A stretch of 15,990 bases of DNA from Thermoplasmata archaeon (GTDB taxonomy: Archaea > Thermoplasmatota > Thermoplasmata > Thermoplasmatales > Thermoplasmataceae): the NCBI GenBank assembly GCA_021811635.1, contig JAJZNS010000073.1, positions 1 to 15,990 on the forward strand, written 5' to 3'. Shown here in pieces: positions 13,886 through 15,990 of this stretch (its first letter is position 1; each line of letters opens with the position of its first letter). Made by a program: the position numbers and the translations under genes. Under the pieces are notes generated by a model that had not been told where the DNA came from, ran no database searches, and saw nothing but the letters and a program-made list of their open reading frames with translations.

Positions 13886-14404
13886 CTAAAGTATAACGAC
13901 GGCCCTCACGCCGTTGACCATCCTGATCTCGGGTATCAGGGATGAGTCTATCGGGCGATCGGTGACAATGACGGCCCTCGGATCGCTGGAAATCTCCGGG
14001 TCGTCAACAATCACCTGCCTTACGTTTATTCCCTCCCTTGCAATGATTCCAAGAACGCCGGCTACTATTCCAGGGATATAGGCTGATATTGGAATGATTT
14101 CTATAGCTCCAAAACCCATGTCGCGGCTTGCCACTCCAAGGTTGGGAAGCGGCATCAGCCTGGAGAACATGGGTGAAAGTACGCTGTCCTCAGTAATCTT
14201 CCTGGAAAGTTCCAGTATGACACGCCTGTCGGTATGCAGTCCACGGGCCACGGCGTTTGACTTGATCTCTATGTTTCCAGAGTAAAACCTTGCTGACCCC
14301 TGTTCCCTTCTTACCGATATGCCGCTGGATATCAGGGCCTTGATGGCCAGCAGCTGCGAAGGGCTTCTTTGGAATTTCTTTTCCAGGTACTTCCAGAACT
14401 CCAT
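13886..14404 (-). CDS. ACT-domain regulator of amino acid metabolism (COG2150-like)
   Basis: A 172-residue protein. The N-terminal part (about 15-60, SPSQLLAIKALISSGISVRR) resembles a helix-turn-helix, and SGNIEIKSNAVARGLHTDRR would belong to the recognition region. The C-terminal part (about 99-172) is an ACT domain: FGAIEIIPISAYIPGIVAGV, then the helix ending REGINVRQVIVDDPE, then AVIVTDRPIDSSLIPEIRMV and a final strand GVRAVVIL. This order matches the archaeal family annotated as predicted regulators of amino acid metabolism with an ACT domain; ACT domains bind small ligands such as amino acids. It lies between radA and XPD with gaps of 7 and 3 bases, so it is part of the operon. No ligand or target can be read from the sequence. 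Confidence 0.8.
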   Translation of the reverse strand: MEFWKYLEKKFQRSPSQLLAIKALISSGISVRREQGSARFYSGNIEIKSNAVARGLHTDRRVILELSRKITEDSVLSPMFSRLMPLPNLGVASRDMGFGAIEIIPISAYIPGIVAGVLGIIAREGINVRQVIVDDPEISSDPRAVIVTDRPIDSSLIPEIRMVNGVRAVVIL

Positions 14405-14411
14405 GGATATA

Positions 14412-15413
14412 TCAGACCGGTGCCACGTCGCTTATGCCGTCCTCTCCCACCTGGATGACGGCCTCTCCTTCCGGCAGGTAAGGTGAGTCGACCAGCCTTG
14501 CAATTCTCTTTCCTGCCTTGCTCTTTCTAAGGTACACCCTGAAAGTGGCAGTGTGCCCGACTATGTTTCCCCCTATCGGTGCAGTTGGATCCCCGAAGAA
14601 GACGTCTGGTCTGGCAGAAACCTGGTTAGTTACTGCCACAGCCGCGTTGTATATAGTCCCAAACCTCAGGAGGTCGTGCATGTGCCTGTTAAGAAGCTGC
14701 TGCCTTTCTGCCAGCGACCCCCTTCCCATGTATTCGGAACGGAAATGGGCTGTAAGGGAATCCACCAGCAGCAGGCGTATGGGAAATTCCTTTGTCATTT
14801 CTGCCGCCTTCTCCCCAAGCAGGATCTGGTGATGGGAATTGTATGCCCTTGCCACATGTATGGATTTCAGCACTTCTTCCGGATCAATCCCCTTTGCCTT
14901 GGACATCTGGACTATCCTCTCAGGCCTGAAGGTGTTCTCCGTGTCTATGAGGAGAACGTGAGATCCGAATCCGCCTTTATCAACAGGCGTGGTGGCATTT
15001 ACTGCGAGCTGGTGCATGATCTGTGTCTTCCCGGACCCGAATTCCCCGTAAAACTCCGATATTGACTGGGTTTCTATGCCTCCGCCGAGGAGATCATCAA
15101 GCGCCTTGCTCCCCGTGGTGAGCTTGCTTATTTCTCTTCGTCTTTCCAGTATCTCCTCGCCAGTCTCAAAATTGCCAACGTCAGCCATTTTTCTGGCGGC
15201 GACTATAATCTTGGATGCTATGCCTTCTGCTATCCCGCTAACTTCAGCTAGATCCTTGGGTGACGCGACTGCCAGCGTCATCATGTCATCATAGCCGGCC
15301 TCCCTGAGCTTCTCTGCAGTGGCTTCGCCCACACCAGGGATATCTTCTATTGATAGCTGCTTCACGGGTTCCTTTTCTTCCTTTTCCTCTTTCTTTCTTT
15401 CTGCCAAGTTCAA
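14412..15413 (-). CDS. radA: RadA recombinase (archaeal RecA/Rad51)
   Basis: A 333-residue DNA strand-exchange protein that forms filaments on single-stranded DNA in homologous recombination and repair. A highly charged N-terminus ([11 protein letters not shown]) precedes the helix-hairpin-helix DNA-binding domain (about 20-76, [16 protein letters not shown]). The linker [12 protein letters not shown] (81-92) is the oligomerisation region, with FETG where some RadAs have FxxA. Walker A is GEFGSGKT (123-130), Walker B LLLVDS (214-219), and the DNA loops lie around [10 protein letters not shown] (231-240) and [10 protein letters not shown] (279-288). It ends [14 protein letters not shown]. The start is TTG at 15413, overlapping the TGA of gap as TTGA. 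A second TTG at 15407 has GGTGAT six bases upstream and is a good alternative, losing two residues. Full length for the family, clearly RadA rather than RadB because of the N-terminal domain. Confidence 0.95.
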   Translation of the reverse strand: MNLAERKKEEKEEKEPVKQLSIEDIPGVGEATAEKLREAGYDDMMTLAVASPKDLAEVSGIAEGIASKIIVAARKMADVGNFETGEEILERRREISKLTTGSKALDDLLGGGIETQSISEFYGEFGSGKTQIMHQLAVNATTPVDKGGFGSHVLLIDTENTFRPERIVQMSKAKGIDPEEVLKSIHVARAYNSHHQILLGEKAAEMTKEFPIRLLLVDSLTAHFRSEYMGRGSLAERQQLLNRHMHDLLRFGTIYNAAVAVTNQVSARPDVFFGDPTAPIGGNIVGHTATFRVYLRKSKAGKRIARLVDSPYLPEGEAVIQVGEDGISDVAPV

Positions 15414-15990
15414 ATCACCGTTCCCCTGATTCCGAGGGTTCTGTCCGTCTTTTCTATGGAGTCCTTCCCGGAATGGGTCTTCATCGCTGCCCTTACCGCA
15501 TCAACGTTTTCCGGTATGACGTCGCTTTCCTGGTGGACTGCCTGGATGTACCTTAACTTGTTGCCTGAAACCGTAACGCTCTCCCTCCAGATAGGTATTT
15601 CGTAAAGATCTGAGCGATCCCTTCCAAGTTCCCTCGCCATGTCCATAACCTGGGCTGTCGATGATCTCCCGTCCTTTCCGCTGATCAGCATGATTCTATT
15701 CCTCTTTTCCCATTCAGCGAGCACATCCTTTTTGTCAGCTTCCCTGGAGAGGATCACCTGAACGACGTGGACATGCATAAGGGTAGTTGGAACCTTTATG
15801 GCTATGGTATCGACGTCGATGTCCCCCATTACCGTTTTCAGGTCAGGAGCATGATGGGAGGGGATCTTCAGGCTGGGTTCCACCGCATTTATGGGCCCTT
15901 TCTTGCTGTCGTTCTGGTCGGTCGCCCTCCTCAGAAGCGTTGCATCGACCTTCTTTATCCCGAATGCCTCCGCCAGTGGAGAGAGCGTTC
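15410..15990 (-). CDS. gap: Archaeal (type II) glyceraldehyde-3-phosphate dehydrogenase, C-terminal part
   Basis: Partial: about 192 C-terminal residues, with the 5' part beyond the right edge. The visible part begins [20 protein letters not shown] and continues with [37 protein letters not shown] and [13 protein letters not shown], which together are characteristic of the archaeal phosphorylating GAPDH (NAD(P)-dependent), distinct from the bacterial type. The catalytic cysteine (in the CNTTGL motif of the family) should be only about ten residues upstream of the visible part. The histidines of SHHAPD and of LMHVHVV lie where the family has its active-site and structural histidines. The enzyme oxidises glyceraldehyde-3-phosphate to 1,3-bisphosphoglycerate in glycolysis or the reverse. 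An internal GTG at 15883 is not the real start, because the frame stays open and conserved to the edge. The stop overlaps the radA start. Confidence 0.92.
   Translation of the reverse strand, partial: TLSPLAEAFGIKKVDATLLRRATDQNDSKKGPINAVEPSLKIPSHHAPDLKTVMGDIDVDTIAIKVPTTLMHVHVVQVILSREADKKDVLAEWEKRNRIMLISGKDGRSSTAQVMDMARELGRDRSDLYEIPIWRESVTVSGNKLRYIQAVHQESDVIPENVDAVRAAMKTHSGKDSIEKTDRTLGIRGTVI

Noticed and set aside
14553..15065. 170-codon plus-strand open frame
   Set aside because: Antisense shadow of radA, whose motifs are unambiguous.
1..15990. CRISPR array, tRNA, rRNA, intact insertion sequence or known defence operon
   Set aside because: No regularly spaced repeats, no tRNA-like cloverleaf, and no intact transposase or terminal inverted repeats were seen by eye in the gaps. 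The nuclease-like protein has no recognisable defence partner beside it.

Overview
The window looks like chromosomal DNA of a thermoacidophilic archaeon of the order Thermoplasmatales or a close relative. This is an inference from gene content: an archaeal RadA recombinase, an XPD helicase with four iron-sulfur cysteines, an archaeal (type II) glyceraldehyde-3-phosphate dehydrogenase, a single DRG-type GTPase, and exported proteins rich in N-glycosylation sequons. Promoter layout agrees. Several genes have an AT-rich TATA-like box about 24-29 bases upstream of the start codon and no Shine-Dalgarno, which is the leaderless arrangement common in this group. Non-ATG starts are frequent (TTG for topA, the winged-helix regulator and radA; GTG for three others).

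Left end (1-202) is the N-terminus of DNA topoisomerase I on the minus strand, transcribed divergently from the next region.

Region 393-6049 is a cell-surface block. It holds a 905-residue exported glycoprotein, a long non-coding stretch (3111-3706) that may contain a decayed gene, a small secreted PepSY protein with a clear Shine-Dalgarno and a possible terminator, a divergently transcribed membrane-anchored glycoprotein, and a two-gene unit of a three-helix membrane protein followed directly by a double winged-helix regulator. None of the surface proteins matches a family I can name apart from PepSY. The block is the accessory-looking part of the window.

Region 6171-9134 reads on the plus strand. 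First is a 390-residue protein with four tandem 14-residue repeats followed by a PD-(D/E)XK nuclease-like core. Then come a HemK/Mtq2-type class I methyltransferase and a DRG GTPase. The last two both have roles around translation and are probably cotranscribed.

Region 9135-15990 reads entirely on the minus strand. From its 5' side it contains gap (partial), radA, an ACT-domain regulator, XPD helicase, a ClC chloride transporter with CBS domains, a GNAT acetyltransferase, and after a gap a NifX/NafY-fold protein. gap and radA overlap, radA, the ACT gene and XPD are separated by only 3-7 bases, and the ClC and GNAT genes overlap. This looks like one operon or two nested ones, linking glycolysis, recombination and repair, and ion transport by position only. 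The ClC gene probably also has its own promoter.

The best candidates for something undescribed are the repeat-plus-nuclease protein at 6171-7343, the ClC protein whose proton-glutamate position is isoleucine, the membrane protein/regulator pair, and the large exported glycoprotein with a buried hydrophobic segment. I saw no CRISPR array, rRNA, tRNA, intact insertion sequence or known defence system.
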